Below are positions 8,811 to 17,991 of a DNA stretch of 64,000 nt, in pieces. Under the pieces are notes generated by a model. The model made no database searches and was not told the origin of the DNA. It saw only the letters and a list, made by a program, of their open reading frames with translations. The stretch covers positions 62,001-126,000 of the forward strand of contig CAWHBF010000003.1 of assembly GCA_963827515.1 (NCBI GenBank), given 5' to 3'. How positions within the stretch are numbered: position 1 is the first letter of the stretch; each line of letters begins with the position of its first letter. A program made the translations under genes and the position numbers. This stretch comes from JABFSA01 sp963827515. Lineage in GTDB: Bacteria > Acidobacteriota > Vicinamibacteria > Vicinamibacterales > UBA2999.

Positions 8811-11800
8811 CTAGAACCCAAACTTCACCGCGAACTGCAGAATGCGCGGGCTGCCGGCGACCGACTGGATCTTGCCGAAGGTGGCCTGGTCGTAGATCGT
8901 GACCGGATTCCCCCAGTTGAAGTTATTCAGCAGGTTGAACGCCTCCATGCGGAACTCGACATTCCGTCCGGCCGCGAAGGAGACCACCCGCGAAACCGCC
9001 AGGTCGATACTCCAATACCCTGGTCCGGCAACGCTGTTGATCTTGTGGTCGCCGAGCGTGCCGTCCACGGGATACGCGAACGCGGCGGGACTGAGATAGT
9101 TGTCCAGAGTCTTGGCGCCGTACGGATCGTCTGTCACCTCGTTCAGACGCTGGGCGCTGATGCCCGTGGCTGCGATATCCCGGCCGGTTGTGACGGTCAG
9201 CCACTGTCCGGAGCGCGCGCTCAAGATGCCCGACACGCGCCATCCTGATGCCAGGACGCGAAGCGTCGCATCATCGAACTGCGGCGTCTGGTATCCGGCC
9301 GTGAAGTTGCCGACCTGCGTCCGGTTTTGCTCGCAGTTGCCGCGATCGAATTCGGGGTCGTTCGGCTTCAGAAAGCCGGAGCTGATCTGGGGTTGGCCGG
9401 CTGGTGTGACGTTGCCGACACAGTGCGACAACGTGTAGTTGCCCGTGAGACTCAAGCCTTCAGCGGTGCGGCGGCGGAACGACAGCTTCAGCGCCCGATA
9501 GCTTTGTGTCCCGATGCTCGTGTGGCGGTCCACTGGTCCGAGGAAGCGTGCCTCAGCAGGATTCTGGGCGTACAGCGTTCGTCGCTGATCGAGGTTGGCG
9601 GCTGTTGTGCACACCGCGTACGAGACGCCTGCAATCGTGCAGGGCCCGGTGCCGAGATATTGTCCCGGATTGAGGGCGACGAGGTTCCACAGGCGATCTG
9701 AATAGCTCCCGAGGTAGCTCACAGACGTCTGCCATGCCGCTCCGAACTGTCGCTCGGCTGTGACGTTCCAGTTCTGTACCCGTGGAGAGTTGGCATCCGG
9801 ATCGAGGGTGCCATAGGAGCCGAACGCCGGATAGGCGACGCCTGGAGAGGGCGGCGCAATCGGGAACGGATTGCCCCCGGGCGTATTGACGTATGGATTG
9901 TCGAAGGGGACCGCCTCCACGCGCAGACGGTTGGCAAATGGAGCCGCGCCCGCGTTCAGGAAGTGATACTGGCCACTCACGAAGTCGTAGCCGAGCCCGT
10001 AGGACGCCCTGACCGCCAGGCGGCCGTCGCCGTGCACGTCCCATGCGACGCCGGCGCGCGGGGAAAGATTCCGCCATTGCTTGTTCAGCGCCGCGTTGTT
10101 GTTGTCAGGAAAGCCGGTGTCTCCTGGATAGAGAAGTCCCGCTGGGGCGTTGAGGAACACCGTGCTCTTCACACCCTGCTCGAAGTTCTCGAGGTCGAAG
10201 ATTGACACGGCTCCGGAGCGAACGTTCTGGCCGAGGAAGGGCTCCCACCGAATGCCCGCGTTGACGGTCACCCGTGAGGTGGCGCTCCACGCGTCCTGCG
10301 CATAGAGGCCGAGATACGTCTGATCAATCGGCAGCACATTCGGTGCGCCCTGTTCGAGCCGGAACATTCTCCCGGCCAGGAAATCCGAGAGCCCCAGACC
10401 GGTCTGGCTGCCATTGAACTGCCAGAGCCCTCCAGAGCGCGCGTTCAACTCGGATTCCGACGTCCAGAACGCCAGGTTCCCTCCGAAGCGCATCTGGTGG
10501 CGTCCGCGGACGAGCGAGAGATCGTCGGCAAGCTGATAGGCATCGGTCAGCAGCACGGTTCGAATGGAATCGGCCTGACCGATGTTGAAGCCGCCGGTCA
10601 CCGTCATCGTCATCTTGCCAGGAAAGTAGGTATAGGCGTTGACGCCCAGGGAGGGCGCATCGACGAACGGCTGCCGCAGGGATCGCAGATCGGTTCGGTT
10701 GTACGCCAGCCGGAAAGCGTTCACCATGTTCGCCCCGATCACGGCCGTTTCGCCCAGTGTGTACGACTCGGCGAGGATCTTTCTATCGCCGCCGGCAATC
10801 GACGTGGTGAGGAGGTTGCCGCCGGGTTCCCACACGGGCAGCTCATCCACGGACGTGCGCATGTATCGAACGAAGACCGTCTGATTGGCGCTCCACTGAT
10901 AGTCGACCTTTCCGACGCTTTGCGACTCGTTGCTGTCGCGCTGGGCGCCCCAGGTGACCTGCCCACAGGGATCGGTGGTCGAGGGCAGCATCGCGGCCAG
11001 CTCGAGCGCGGCCGGACTGAAGAGCGCCGGATTGATCGTGTTGTTGACATACGGAGCACGCAGAGCAATCTGCCTCCCGGCGTTGCACTGGGGTGACGAG
11101 AAAGCGGTAAAGTCGCCGGCTAGCATGGCGGCTGTGGGTACCCACGCGATATTGCCGCTCGGGGCCTGACGGGTTCTCGTACCTTGGTAGGCGCCGAAGA
11201 AGAAAAGCCTGTCTGTGAGGATGGGGCCGCCCACTGTGCCGCCGAACTGATGCCGCTTGAGGCCGTCGTCCACACGCTCGCCGTCGGATCCAATCGCGGC
11301 GAAGGGATTCTTCGCATTGAACCGGCGATCGCGGACGAACTCGAACACGCTGCCAGTAAATTGGTTGGTCCCCGATTTGGTCACGGCGTTCACCGAGGCG
11401 CCGGAGTGCATCCCGTTGTCGGCACTCAGCCCGCTCGTGGCGACGCTGAACTCCTGTAGCGCATCCGGGAAGGGCAGCGGAAGGTTGAGATTGTTGTACG
11501 GGTCGTTGTGCATCGCGCCGTCAAGCGTGTAGGCGACGCCGTACGCCAACCCGCCCCCCACGGAAATCGAGACACCGCCGGGGTTGTAGCGTGGCGACGT
11601 GGCCTGCTGGTCGACGGCTGCGCCGGCGAGAATCAGAAGGCTGGTGACCTGCCGGCCCTGCAGCGGCAGCTCGACGATACGCTCGTTTTCGACGACGTCG
11701 CTGATGCCGGCGCTACGCACGTCCACGAGCGGCGTCGAGGCTTCGACAGTGACCGTCTCGGCAAGATCGCCGACTGTCAGCGCCGCGTTGATCGTGGGGT

Positions 11801-12104
11801 TGGCTCCCACCTGCAAGACGATGCCCGTTTGAACGTAGCTGCCGAAGCCCGCGAGCGAGATCTCGAGGCGGTACGGTCCGGTAGGCAGATCGGGGAGTTG
11901 GTAGGCGCCGGTTTCATCGGTGACGGTACTGCGCACGAGGCCTGTGGCGGTCTGCGTCACAGTGACCGTTGCGCCCGGCAATACGCCGCCGCTCGAATCG
12001 GTGACGCGCCCAGACAGGTCGGCCGTCGAGAGTTGCGCGAGGGCTCCAACGGCTGTGAGCTGCAAGGCGACGAGCACGAGCGCGAGCGTTCGAAGCAAAC
12101 GCAT
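8811..12104 (-). CDS. TonB-dependent receptor, Oar-like, with N-terminal carboxypeptidase-regulatory domain
   Basis: This outer-membrane protein is 1097 residues long. The start at 12104 is fixed by a strong Shine-Dalgarno (GGAGGGG, 7 nt upstream) and gives the signal peptide MRLLRTLALVLVALQLTAVG; an upstream ATG at 12143 lacks one. Residues about 24-110 form a carboxypeptidase-regulatory domain (GRVTDSSGGVLPGATVTV, TDETGAYQLPDLPTGPY). A plug domain follows (PLVDVRSAGISDVVENERI; LPLQGRQVTSLLILAGA), then a long beta-barrel ending in the terminal Phe (ILQFAVKFGF), as outer-membrane barrels do. Homologues import large ligands or secrete proteins (Oar). The neighbours are heme-c proteins and propellers. 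No exbB, exbD or tonB gene is in the window. Confidence 0.9.
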   Translation of the reverse strand: MRLLRTLALVLVALQLTAVGALAQLSTADLSGRVTDSSGGVLPGATVTVTQTATGLVRSTVTDETGAYQLPDLPTGPYRLEISLAGFGSYVQTGIVLQVGANPTINAALTVGDLAETVTVEASTPLVDVRSAGISDVVENERIVELPLQGRQVTSLLILAGAAVDQQATSPRYNPGGVSISVGGGLAYGVAYTLDGAMHNDPYNNLNLPLPFPDALQEFSVATSGLSADNGMHSGASVNAVTKSGTNQFTGSVFEFVRDRRFNAKNPFAAIGSDGERVDDGLKRHQFGGTVGGPILTDRLFFFGAYQGTRTRQAPSGNIAWVPTAAMLAGDFTAFSSPQCNAGRQIALRAPYVNNTINPALFSPAALELAAMLPSTTDPCGQVTWGAQRDSNESQSVGKVDYQWSANQTVFVRYMRTSVDELPVWEPGGNLLTTSIAGGDRKILAESYTLGETAVIGANMVNAFRLAYNRTDLRSLRQPFVDAPSLGVNAYTYFPGKMTMTVTGGFNIGQADSIRTVLLTDAYQLADDLSLVRGRHQMRFGGNLAFWTSESELNARSGGLWQFNGSQTGLGLSDFLAGRMFRLEQGAPNVLPIDQTYLGLYAQDAWSATSRVTVNAGIRWEPFLGQNVRSGAVSIFDLENFEQGVKSTVFLNAPAGLLYPGDTGFPDNNNAALNKQWRNLSPRAGVAWDVHGDGRLAVRASYGLGYDFVSGQYHFLNAGAAPFANRLRVEAVPFDNPYVNTPGGNPFPIAPPSPGVAYPAFGSYGTLDPDANSPRVQNWNVTAERQFGAAWQTSVSYLGSYSDRLWNLVALNPGQYLGTGPCTIAGVSYAVCTTAANLDQRRTLYAQNPAEARFLGPVDRHTSIGTQSYRALKLSFRRRTAEGLSLTGNYTLSHCVGNVTPAGQPQISSGFLKPNDPEFDRGNCEQNRTQVGNFTAGYQTPQFDDATLRVLASGWRVSGILSARSGQWLTVTTGRDIAATGISAQRLNEVTDDPYGAKTLDNYLSPAAFAYPVDGTLGDHKINSVAGPGYWSIDLAVSRVVSFAAGRNVEFRMEAFNLLNNFNWGNPVTIYDQATFGKIQSVAGSPRILQFAVKFGF

Positions 12105-12133
12105 AGATAGTCCCCTCCGTTTTTCTGGAGCGC

Positions 12134-12139
12134 GATTAT
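12134..12139 (-). promoter_or_regulatory. Candidate -10 box of the TonB-receptor gene
   Basis: On the minus strand a perfect TATAAT preceded by TG lies 29 nt upstream of the ATG at 12104, leaving room for a short leader that carries the GGAGGGG ribosome site. No good -35 match was seen 16-18 bp upstream. Confidence 0.45.
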
Positions 12140-12194
12140 ACATGCCCGCGCTGCGATCGGGGTGGAGGGGCAGCGCGGGTGCGAAGGGACGGAC

Positions 12195-12224
12195 AGGCGG
12201 TGCGGTGACTATTCCGCACCGCCT
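12195..12224 (-). terminator. Terminator-like hairpin after the secreted propeller gene
   Basis: AGGCGGTGCGG pairs perfectly with CCGCACCGCCT around an 8-nt loop (TGACTATT), 16 bp past the stop of the gene ending at 12241. There is no U-tract, so it may act as a 3'-end stabiliser or a factor-dependent stop. Confidence 0.5.
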
Positions 12225-12240
12225 TCAAGAGAGGATCTAG

Positions 12241-13470
12241 CTACTTGCCAGCCGCCATCACTGGCGCGAATTTCTGAATCCGCTTCCCGGTATCGACTTC
12301 ACCTGTGTAGATGTTCCCCCGCGAATCGATCCCGACGGCGTTGGGGAAGTGCAGCTGCCCAGCCAGCCTGCCGTTGCCGCCGAAATGTCCCAGCGTCTTG
12401 CCGCTCTGGCGATCGATCATCCAGATGACGAAGTTGTGGCCGTCGGCGACGAACAGGTACTTCTGCTGCGGATCCCTGGAGATGACCATCTTGTAGGTGG
12501 TGCCGCAGGGGGAGCCCTTCACCTGGGCGACGCCTCCACAGCCGCGCGCAGGCGTGTTCGGAGAGACCATGATGTCCTGGAGCCACTTGCCTTCGGTCGT
12601 GAAGACCTGGATCCGGTTCTGCCCACGCTCGCCGATGTACACCCGCCGGTCCTTGGAGATCTCGACGAAGTGCAGGTCGGGCACGAAGTTCTTTTCCTCG
12701 GGCGGCGGTCCGCCGGTCCACTTGTAGCCGGGGATGGGTTCGTTTGAAATTTCGCTCAACGGCATGCCGTGGCCACCCCAGCCGCGCTTGTACGCACCCG
12801 TGGAGGCGTCGTAAATCAGCACGCGCTTCTGCTGAATGATGTAGAGCTCGTTGGCGACCTCATCGAGCTGGAACCGGCCCTTGTTGACGAGGAAGCTCGT
12901 CTCCTGGTTGTTCTCCGGCATCATCCCGGCCTCGGCGGGCGGTCGATGCTCGAAGTCCCACAGCACCTTGCCGTCGCGCGAGTACTTGATGATGCTGTCC
13001 TGGGCGGCGGTGCCGCTGATCCAGATATTCCCCTTCGAGTCGGCAATCACGGTTTGCGAGTTGGTGGGCCACTTTGGATGGGTGGATCCGCCCCACGACG
13101 CGACCACATTGCCCTGCTGATCCAGCTGGATCAACTCCGGGCCCTTGACGCAGCACAGCACCGGGAACGGGGTGCCCTCACCGCTAATCTCGTCGTTCTC
13201 GGGTGCATTCGGACGATTCAGGAACCAGACGTTGTCCATGCTGTCGACGCTGAGGCCGGTCACCTGCTGCATGCTCCAGCGGTTGGGGAGCGGCTTCGGC
13301 CAGAACGGATCGACACGATACTGAGGCGCGCCGTTCGCATCCACTGCTTGTCCGGCGACTGCCTGCGCGCGGATGACTGTCCCTGCGGCAAGCGCGAGGG
13401 CGGATCCAATGACGAGGGCCGCGGCGTATAGCTGCCATCGTTGCTTTCGCTTATTCATGCGGGCGATCAT
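12241..13470 (-). CDS. Exported NHL/SMP-30-like beta-propeller protein
   Basis: This is a 409-residue protein. The ATG at 13470 has AAGGAG 5 nt upstream, while a GTG two codons earlier overlaps that site, so 13470 is preferred. A signal anchor (about residues 11-30, WQLYAAALVIGSALALAAG) is followed by propeller blades with repeated D-x-x-G-N-x-W/Y turns: DSMDNVWFLNRP, DSKGNIWISGTA, ERGQNRIQVFTTEGKW, DGHNFVIWMIDR and DSRGNIYTGEVDTGKRIQKF. This is the NHL/peptidyl-alpha-hydroxyglycine-lyase type of propeller. Two CC/Cys-rich loops (FPVLCCVKG; ARGCGGVAQVKGSPCG) may form disulfides. The substrate is unknown. It lies directly upstream of the receptor gene on the same strand. Confidence 0.75.
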   Translation of the reverse strand: MIARMNKRKQRWQLYAAALVIGSALALAAGTVIRAQAVAGQAVDANGAPQYRVDPFWPKPLPNRWSMQQVTGLSVDSMDNVWFLNRPNAPENDEISGEGTPFPVLCCVKGPELIQLDQQGNVVASWGGSTHPKWPTNSQTVIADSKGNIWISGTAAQDSIIKYSRDGKVLWDFEHRPPAEAGMMPENNQETSFLVNKGRFQLDEVANELYIIQQKRVLIYDASTGAYKRGWGGHGMPLSEISNEPIPGYKWTGGPPPEEKNFVPDLHFVEISKDRRVYIGERGQNRIQVFTTEGKWLQDIMVSPNTPARGCGGVAQVKGSPCGTTYKMVISRDPQQKYLFVADGHNFVIWMIDRQSGKTLGHFGGNGRLAGQLHFPNAVGIDSRGNIYTGEVDTGKRIQKFAPVMAAGK

Positions 13471-13901
13471 GGGCACTCCTTTCTATTCGACATAAAAGCA
13501 TCGACGACGTGAACGTCTACCGATGACCCATCCGACAGTCAGTCCATCCTGGCATCGCGGAGGGAGTCACAGAGGGCCGGGCGTGAGCGAACCTCTCGCT
13601 CACCTGCGGTGTCTATCCGCGACCGCACGAGATTATAGGTCGACGACGTCCGGTCCGTGTGCACCCGTTTCCAGTCGTGGGCGGTTCGCCGTTCCGTCGT
13701 ATCCCGACGCGTGGCAGAGGGCTGTCGCGGGGAGACATGAAACGGAAACGTCCTCGCGTCGTAATAATATCCGCCCTTCACAGCGCCCGACCGGGATCCC
13801 GTCAGTTCGCGCGCGTTCCCACACATGCGCGGATCCGCCGTGGGGGCTTCGCGAGGTGTCCCCTAATCTCGAAGCGCGTCCGCATCGATAAACGGGAGGA
13901 T
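13471..13901. other. 431-nt intergenic region, no gene recognised
   Basis: This lies between the divergent starts of the propeller gene (13470, minus) and the zinc-ribbon gene (13902, plus). Short overlapping ORFs occur on both strands but have no family resemblance, no ribosome sites and arginine-rich shadow composition. It presumably holds the two promoters; AT-rich blocks suitable for -10 boxes (TTTTATGT on the minus side, AATAATAT near 13760) are present but not convincing. Confidence 0.4.
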
Positions 13902-14132
13902 ATGCCCCGAGAGTTTCGACACGCGCGCGACCACCAAGTGATCCCCTCGCCGATGGCGCTCGATCGCCGATCGCGCACGCGGCAGCCAAACCCTTTCTGT
14001 CGGAGCTGCCAGGCCGACCCCGACAATGTTCGCGCCACGGTTCGTACCGGGTCTCGAGTGTTCTTCAAGTGCGAACGGTGCGGCAGCGTCTGGGACGTCG
14101 AACAACCTCGGCGAGGGGCCAGAAGGCGCTGA
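13902..14132 (+). CDS. Small zinc-ribbon protein
   Basis: This is a 76-residue basic protein. The start is chosen at the ATG with GGGAGGAT immediately before it; the frame extends upstream without a comparable ribosome site. Two CxxC pairs, CRSCQ and FKCERCGSVWDV, are separated by about 20 residues and predict a zinc ribbon. The C-terminus (EQPRRGARRR) is strongly basic, consistent with nucleic-acid binding. I do not recognise a named family. It converges on the diheme cytochrome gene with a 27-nt gap. Confidence 0.6.
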   Translation: MPREFRHARDHQVIPSPMALDRRSRTRQPNPFCRSCQADPDNVRATVRTGSRVFFKCERCGSVWDVEQPRRGARRR

Positions 14133-14159
14133 GCACGTCGCGAACAGCAGGATACCGCC

Positions 14160-15162
14160 TCACTCTTCGATTCGTTCCACGATCTGGCCCACATCGTTCG
14201 CCACCGGCGGAAGGGTCTTCAGATAGCGATAGATCGCACGGAGGTCGTTCTCGCTCATGCGAGAGAACGGTCCCCAGGGCATGTAGGACGCCGCGATCAC
14301 CCGTCCCACGCGGAAGCGGCCGATCCACGTGTCTTCGTCCGCGAATTTCATGAGCACGCCCGTTGGATCGGGCGTGAGATTCGGAGCACGTACGAGGATC
14401 GCCGGGTCCAGCATGGACCGCTCGCCACGACCGTTGCCTGAGAACGCAGGGCCTGTCAGCTCACCGGTGGCGGGATCGATGGGCGAGTGGCACGCCATGC
14501 AATTCGCCACCGAGTTCGCGAGATAGGATCCGCGCTCGACAGTTGGCTCCTGAGGGGGTGCAAGCCTGAGAGGGGAGTGACCGACGACGGGCCGGATTGC
14601 CGCCGGCCGGACGAGCGCCGCGATCGTCTTGCCGAAGAGCCGCCATCGCGGCGCGGGCACCTCATTCCGGACTGGAGAGTTCGAGCGCAGGTACGAGACA
14701 ACGGCGACGAGGTCGTCGTCGGCCATGTTGGCGAACGGCATCAGCGGGGCGATGCTCGCGCGGCCATCGGGTTTCACGTTGTGCCGCAAGAGCCGGAAGA
14801 TCTCGCCGTCCGAATTGCCGCCCTATGCCGGTGTCCGGATCGGGCGTCAGGTTAGCGGTGTAAAGCACGGCGATCGGCCCGAGCGGAAACTCCAGGCCCC
14901 CTCTCATCGGGAGTTCCTCACCAGCGTCGGCACGAACCACCTCTTGAAGGTCTGCGACGTGGCAGTTGGAACAGTGAGCCGGCCCGCGAACCAGGTATCG
15001 GCCCTTCGCAATCACGTCCGGATCGGTCGTGGCTACCAACTGAGGATTGGCGACGTCATCGTAGACACGGTCCCAGGTGAGCAGAATCCACGCGAGGAGG
15101 ACTGCTGCCGCCACGAGCAGTCCACCGGTCAGCCAGAGCAAAGCCTTCTTGAATGTCCTCAT
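14160..15162 (-). CDS. Membrane-anchored diheme c-type cytochrome, frame broken once
   Basis: This is one gene in two frames, about 333 residues when joined. The N-terminal part has a signal anchor (residues 5-28, KKALLWLTGGLLVAAAVLLA) and the first heme site, HCSNCH. The second part has another heme site, NCMACHSPIDPATG. Each half ends in a cytochrome-c-like helix (MPFANMADDDLVAVVSYLR; MPWGPFSRMSENDLRAIYRYL) whose Met can be the distal heme ligand. The frames join near 14819 (minus-strand GGGCGGCAATTC) if one base is dropped, giving DGEIFRLLRHNV. This architecture matches the diheme cytochromes that accompany membrane dehydrogenases or thiosulfate enzymes. No partner enzyme is adjacent. Confidence 0.75.
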
Positions 15163-15240
15163 CGTCTCAACCCGAAGGTGTTTGGAATCGTTCCTCGATC
15201 TCCTGACCCGGAAGCGTGCGAGGCGTAGGATACTTGCGAC

Positions 15241-15897
15241 ATGCAGCTCATCTTCGAACAGATTCGCGCCGGCGGCGATCGTAATTTCGGCTACGTGCTC
15301 GGCGATAGGGACGCGAAACGCTGTGTGTTGATCGATCCATCGTATTCACCCGAGGTCTTCGTTCAACGAGCGAAGGACCAGGGACTCTCGGTCACGCACG
15401 TCATCAATACGCACGGGCACGAGGATCATACGAATGGTAATGCGGTGGCTGTTGAACAAAGCGCAGCGCCGTTGGCGGCGTTCAAGGCCTCCGCGCTCGT
15501 CAGTCCGGACGTTGGTTTGAACGACGGGCAGGAGATCGAGGTGGGTGGTCTGCGGCTGCAGTTTCTCCACGTGCCTGGCCATTGCCCCGACCATCTCGTC
15601 ATCTACGAGCCGACGTGGCGGTTGCTCGTCACCGGCGACCTGCTGTTCGTCGGCAAAGTCGGCGGCACGAGAAGCGACGACGACGCGTCCACTGAATGGG
15701 CCAGCCTCCAAAAGGTGCTCGCGCGGTATCCGGATGATGCAACTGTGTGGCCCGGACATGATTACGGAGCGCGACCGAGTTCCACCATCGGACTGGAGCG
15801 TGCGACGAACCCGTTTCTGCTCTGCGCGGATCTTGCTGCGTTCCTGAATCTCAAGCGGGAGTGGCCCAGCTTCAGGCAGCGGCTCGGTCTGAAATAG
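15241..15897 (+). CDS. Metallo-beta-lactamase-fold hydrolase, glyoxalase II-like
   Basis: This is a 218-residue protein. The metal site HxHxDH appears as NTHGHEDHTNG (about residues 58-68). The second His is in HVPGHCPDHLV, the bridging Asp in TGDLLFVGKVGG, and the third His in WPGHDYG. Two metal ions and hydrolysis of a thioester, such as a glutathione or persulfide conjugate, are typical for the family. It is shorter than classical hydroxyacylglutathione hydrolase (about 250 residues) because the C-terminal substrate domain is reduced. A -10-like GATACT ends only 6 nt before the ATG, so the mRNA may be leaderless. It converges on the next gene with a 9-nt gap. Confidence 0.85.
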   Translation: MQLIFEQIRAGGDRNFGYVLGDRDAKRCVLIDPSYSPEVFVQRAKDQGLSVTHVINTHGHEDHTNGNAVAVEQSAAPLAAFKASALVSPDVGLNDGQEIEVGGLRLQFLHVPGHCPDHLVIYEPTWRLLVTGDLLFVGKVGGTRSDDDASTEWASLQKVLARYPDDATVWPGHDYGARPSSTIGLERATNPFLLCADLAAFLNLKREWPSFRQRLGLK

Positions 15898-15906
15898 TCC
15901 GGGCTC

Positions 15907-16338
15907 TCAGCGGTCGGAACACGAGTCTGGGAGGAGTTGGTACCCTTCGACGTCAATGACGACCTGGTTGTACATGGGGTCCTTCACCGGGTCGCGCGGC
16001 GTCGTTCCGCCGATTCGCACACGACCTCCCAGGAAGGTCACGCCTCCTGGTCCGGCCATGTCGGACTTCTTCACCAGTCCGGTGATCTCGACCATCGACC
16101 CCTCTCGCCGCTTGATGTCGTCGAGCAACTGTCGCGATCCTGATAGGCGAAATCGTCGTCCTGGCTGAATTTCGCTCGCTGTAACCTCGCGACCCACTGG
16201 CGTACCGACAACGAAGGCGCGATCTTTCGCGCAACCCGTGATTGAAACGCGGGTCGAATCGTTGGGGACCGACCGCTCTTGCCCGGCGGCGGGATGTGCC
16301 GCTGCCAGGACAAGGATGACGCCAATCAGTACCAGCAC
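15907..16338 (-). CDS. Small exported protein, function unknown
   Basis: This is a protein of about 143 residues if translation starts at the GTG at 16338, which opens the signal peptide VLVLIGVILVLAAAHPAAG. The frame is open further upstream to 16611 but that part has shadow-like composition. The mature part contains VSITGCAKDRAFVVGTPVG and a strand-rich region (EITGLVKKSDMAGPGGVTFLGGRVRIGG), suggesting a small OB-like or beta-barrel fold. Two cysteines could pair. No family was recognised and no strong ribosome site was seen, so the start is uncertain. Confidence 0.5.
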   Translation of the reverse strand: MLVLIGVILVLAAAHPAAGQERSVPNDSTRVSITGCAKDRAFVVGTPVGREVTASEIQPGRRFRLSGSRQLLDDIKRREGSMVEITGLVKKSDMAGPGGVTFLGGRVRIGGTTPRDPVKDPMYNQVVIDVEGYQLLPDSCSDR

Positions 16339-16412
16339 GATACGAGTATAGAGCCTCGACGTGTTTCCGTCAGCCCACGATCTGCCGCGGGGTCCATCGA
16401 CTCGCGATCTCG

Positions 16413-17246
16413 TCAGCGCGGCGTCCGGGCGAGCGTCGTCCGTGTGGTGTTCAGCGTGAATTCGAGTGACTCGCGTGGGATGCTCGTGACGAACGGTTGA
16501 ATCATCCAGCCGAAACCGAACGGGATTCCGCGGGTCAGCGAAATCGACTCGCACTGCACGTAGGTGCCGCCATCGCGCTGCAGCACACGCCAGTAGGTGT
16601 TGAGCCGCCACAGATAGCCACCGTCGCGCCCGACAGGGAGTTCCCGTTCGTTCGGTTCGCCGGCATTCTCGACCTGGGCAATGCGAGTGCTGTAGATCCG
16701 GCTCCGCGCCCGATCGGGGCCATCACGATAGAACTGGGCGTCGTGTTCCGTGTTGACGACGACGGTGATCACCTTCGTCATGGAGAACCGAAGGAACATG
16801 CGAAAGCGATCGCCGTTGCGGGACAACAGTCGGGATTGCACGACGGCGGGCCGATAGATCTCGGCGTGGTTGTCGTAGTCCTGCAAGATCGAGAGCGCCT
16901 GCTCGACGCTCGCGCCCGGCGCGAAAACGGTGCCGACCCAGTGGTGCATGAGGCCGTCCGGGACGGGGATTTCGCGACCGCCGTCGAGTGTAGTGAGGCG
17001 CTCGATGTGCAGCATTCCCGCACGTAACTCGTCCTGTCGAGCGCGTCGTAGCGCCTCCGGCAAGCCATCCAGCCGGAGGAATTCGACTCGAGCCGCCGTC
17101 TCTGTCTCGGCCGCCTTGACGTAGCGGTCAAACGCCGCGATGGTGCGAGGCTGTAGGTCGGCGGACTCCGCCGACGTTGTCCCCAGCAACCCGACGGCGA
17201 TCGCGGCCGCGGTCAGCAGGCGTCCCTTTTCGAGAGCGCCCTTCAC
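16413..17246 (-). CDS. Exported protein with a SRPBCC/START-like domain, function unknown
   Basis: This is a 277-residue protein with a signal peptide (RLLTAAAIAVGLLGTTSAES). The region of about residues 100-250 has the layout of a polyketide-cyclase/START-like fold: IPVPDGLMHHWVGTVFAPGA, LSILQDYDNHAEIYRPAVV, RSRIYSTRIAQVENAG and YVQCESISLTRGIPFGFGW. The last of these resembles the helix-strand end of lipid-transfer proteins. Its start codon overlaps the stop region of the CDP-alcohol phosphatidyltransferase gene by 4 nt (17243-17246), so the two are translationally coupled. A role in lipid handling is therefore a reasonable guess but is inference. Confidence 0.55.
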   Translation of the reverse strand: MKGALEKGRLLTAAAIAVGLLGTTSAESADLQPRTIAAFDRYVKAAETETAARVEFLRLDGLPEALRRARQDELRAGMLHIERLTTLDGGREIPVPDGLMHHWVGTVFAPGASVEQALSILQDYDNHAEIYRPAVVQSRLLSRNGDRFRMFLRFSMTKVITVVVNTEHDAQFYRDGPDRARSRIYSTRIAQVENAGEPNERELPVGRDGGYLWRLNTYWRVLQRDGGTYVQCESISLTRGIPFGFGWMIQPFVTSIPRESLEFTLNTTRTTLARTPR

Positions 17247-17944
17247 GCCTCCCTCCCAATCGGGCGGGGATCAGCTGCCGAGAGCGCCAGGGTGTTTCGG
17301 ATCGCGGACACCACGAAGACGAAGGCCATACCGGCCGCTGCGATGACTCCGCCGAGATCGAACAGGCGGACCGAGCCGAGCGCCCCGAGCGAAATCCAAG
17401 GGTCAGTCGCTGCTTTGAGCGCCCCGATGGCGATCAGGATTCTGAGTTCCGTCGGACCGAACCCCAAGAACGACATGCGAAAGACGCCGGAGGCGTGGGT
17501 GGCCAGATAGGTCTCGGCCGACACCAGTAGAAACCCGGCGAGCGCGAGTGCCGCCGTAAAGGGGCTCATCAAGCCCGAACAGGCAAGACCCGCCAACAGG
17601 AACGTCGTGCCCGCAAGGTCGATCACATGATCCACGTAGAAACCGTACTTGGGACGCTGCTGGTGGCGAACTCGTGCCACGGTACCGTCGAGGCTGTCGC
17701 CGAACCAGTTGGCGACGAGCGCCACGATTACTCCCACCACGGCCCAGGAACTGAAGGGGAAGGCCGCGAAGGATAGTCCTGCTGCGGCCATGGCCCCGAG
17801 GCCGAGCGCGGACAGGTGGTCTGAGTTTACGCGGCTCGGCAGCCGCCGCGCGATCCAGCGCAGGGTGCGCGTCTCGACTGCGGCGAGTAGACCTGTATTC
17901 CGGCGTATGTGTGCCGCGAGCGACTGGTTTGGACTATCCGACAT
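17243..17944 (-). CDS. CDP-alcohol phosphatidyltransferase family membrane protein
   Basis: This is a 233-residue integral membrane protein. The start at 17944 (MSDSPNQSL) is chosen; the frame is open further upstream without support. The catalytic signature of the family is present as NWFGDSLDGTVARVRHQQ followed by G-x3-D-x3-D (YGFYVDHVID), with one extra residue in the usual 8-residue spacer. Five or six hydrophobic helices follow. The enzyme class transfers a CDP-activated phosphatidyl group to an alcohol in the cytoplasmic membrane. The acceptor cannot be told from sequence. It is distinct from the pgsA homologue at 59986. Confidence 0.85.
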   Translation of the reverse strand: MSDSPNQSLAAHIRRNTGLLAAVETRTLRWIARRLPSRVNSDHLSALGLGAMAAAGLSFAAFPFSSWAVVGVIVALVANWFGDSLDGTVARVRHQQRPKYGFYVDHVIDLAGTTFLLAGLACSGLMSPFTAALALAGFLLVSAETYLATHASGVFRMSFLGFGPTELRILIAIGALKAATDPWISLGALGSVRLFDLGGVIAAAGMAFVFVVSAIRNTLALSAADPRPIGREA

Positions 17945-17991
17945 ACGGCATTGCCTCCGATCTGTAGTGCGAAAAGCGACGCGAATGTGGC

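Noticed and set aside
13523..13891. 122-codon plus-strand ORF in the 13.5-13.9 kb gap
   Set aside because: No ribosome site, composition of random GC-rich DNA, and overlapping ORFs of equal quality on the other strand.
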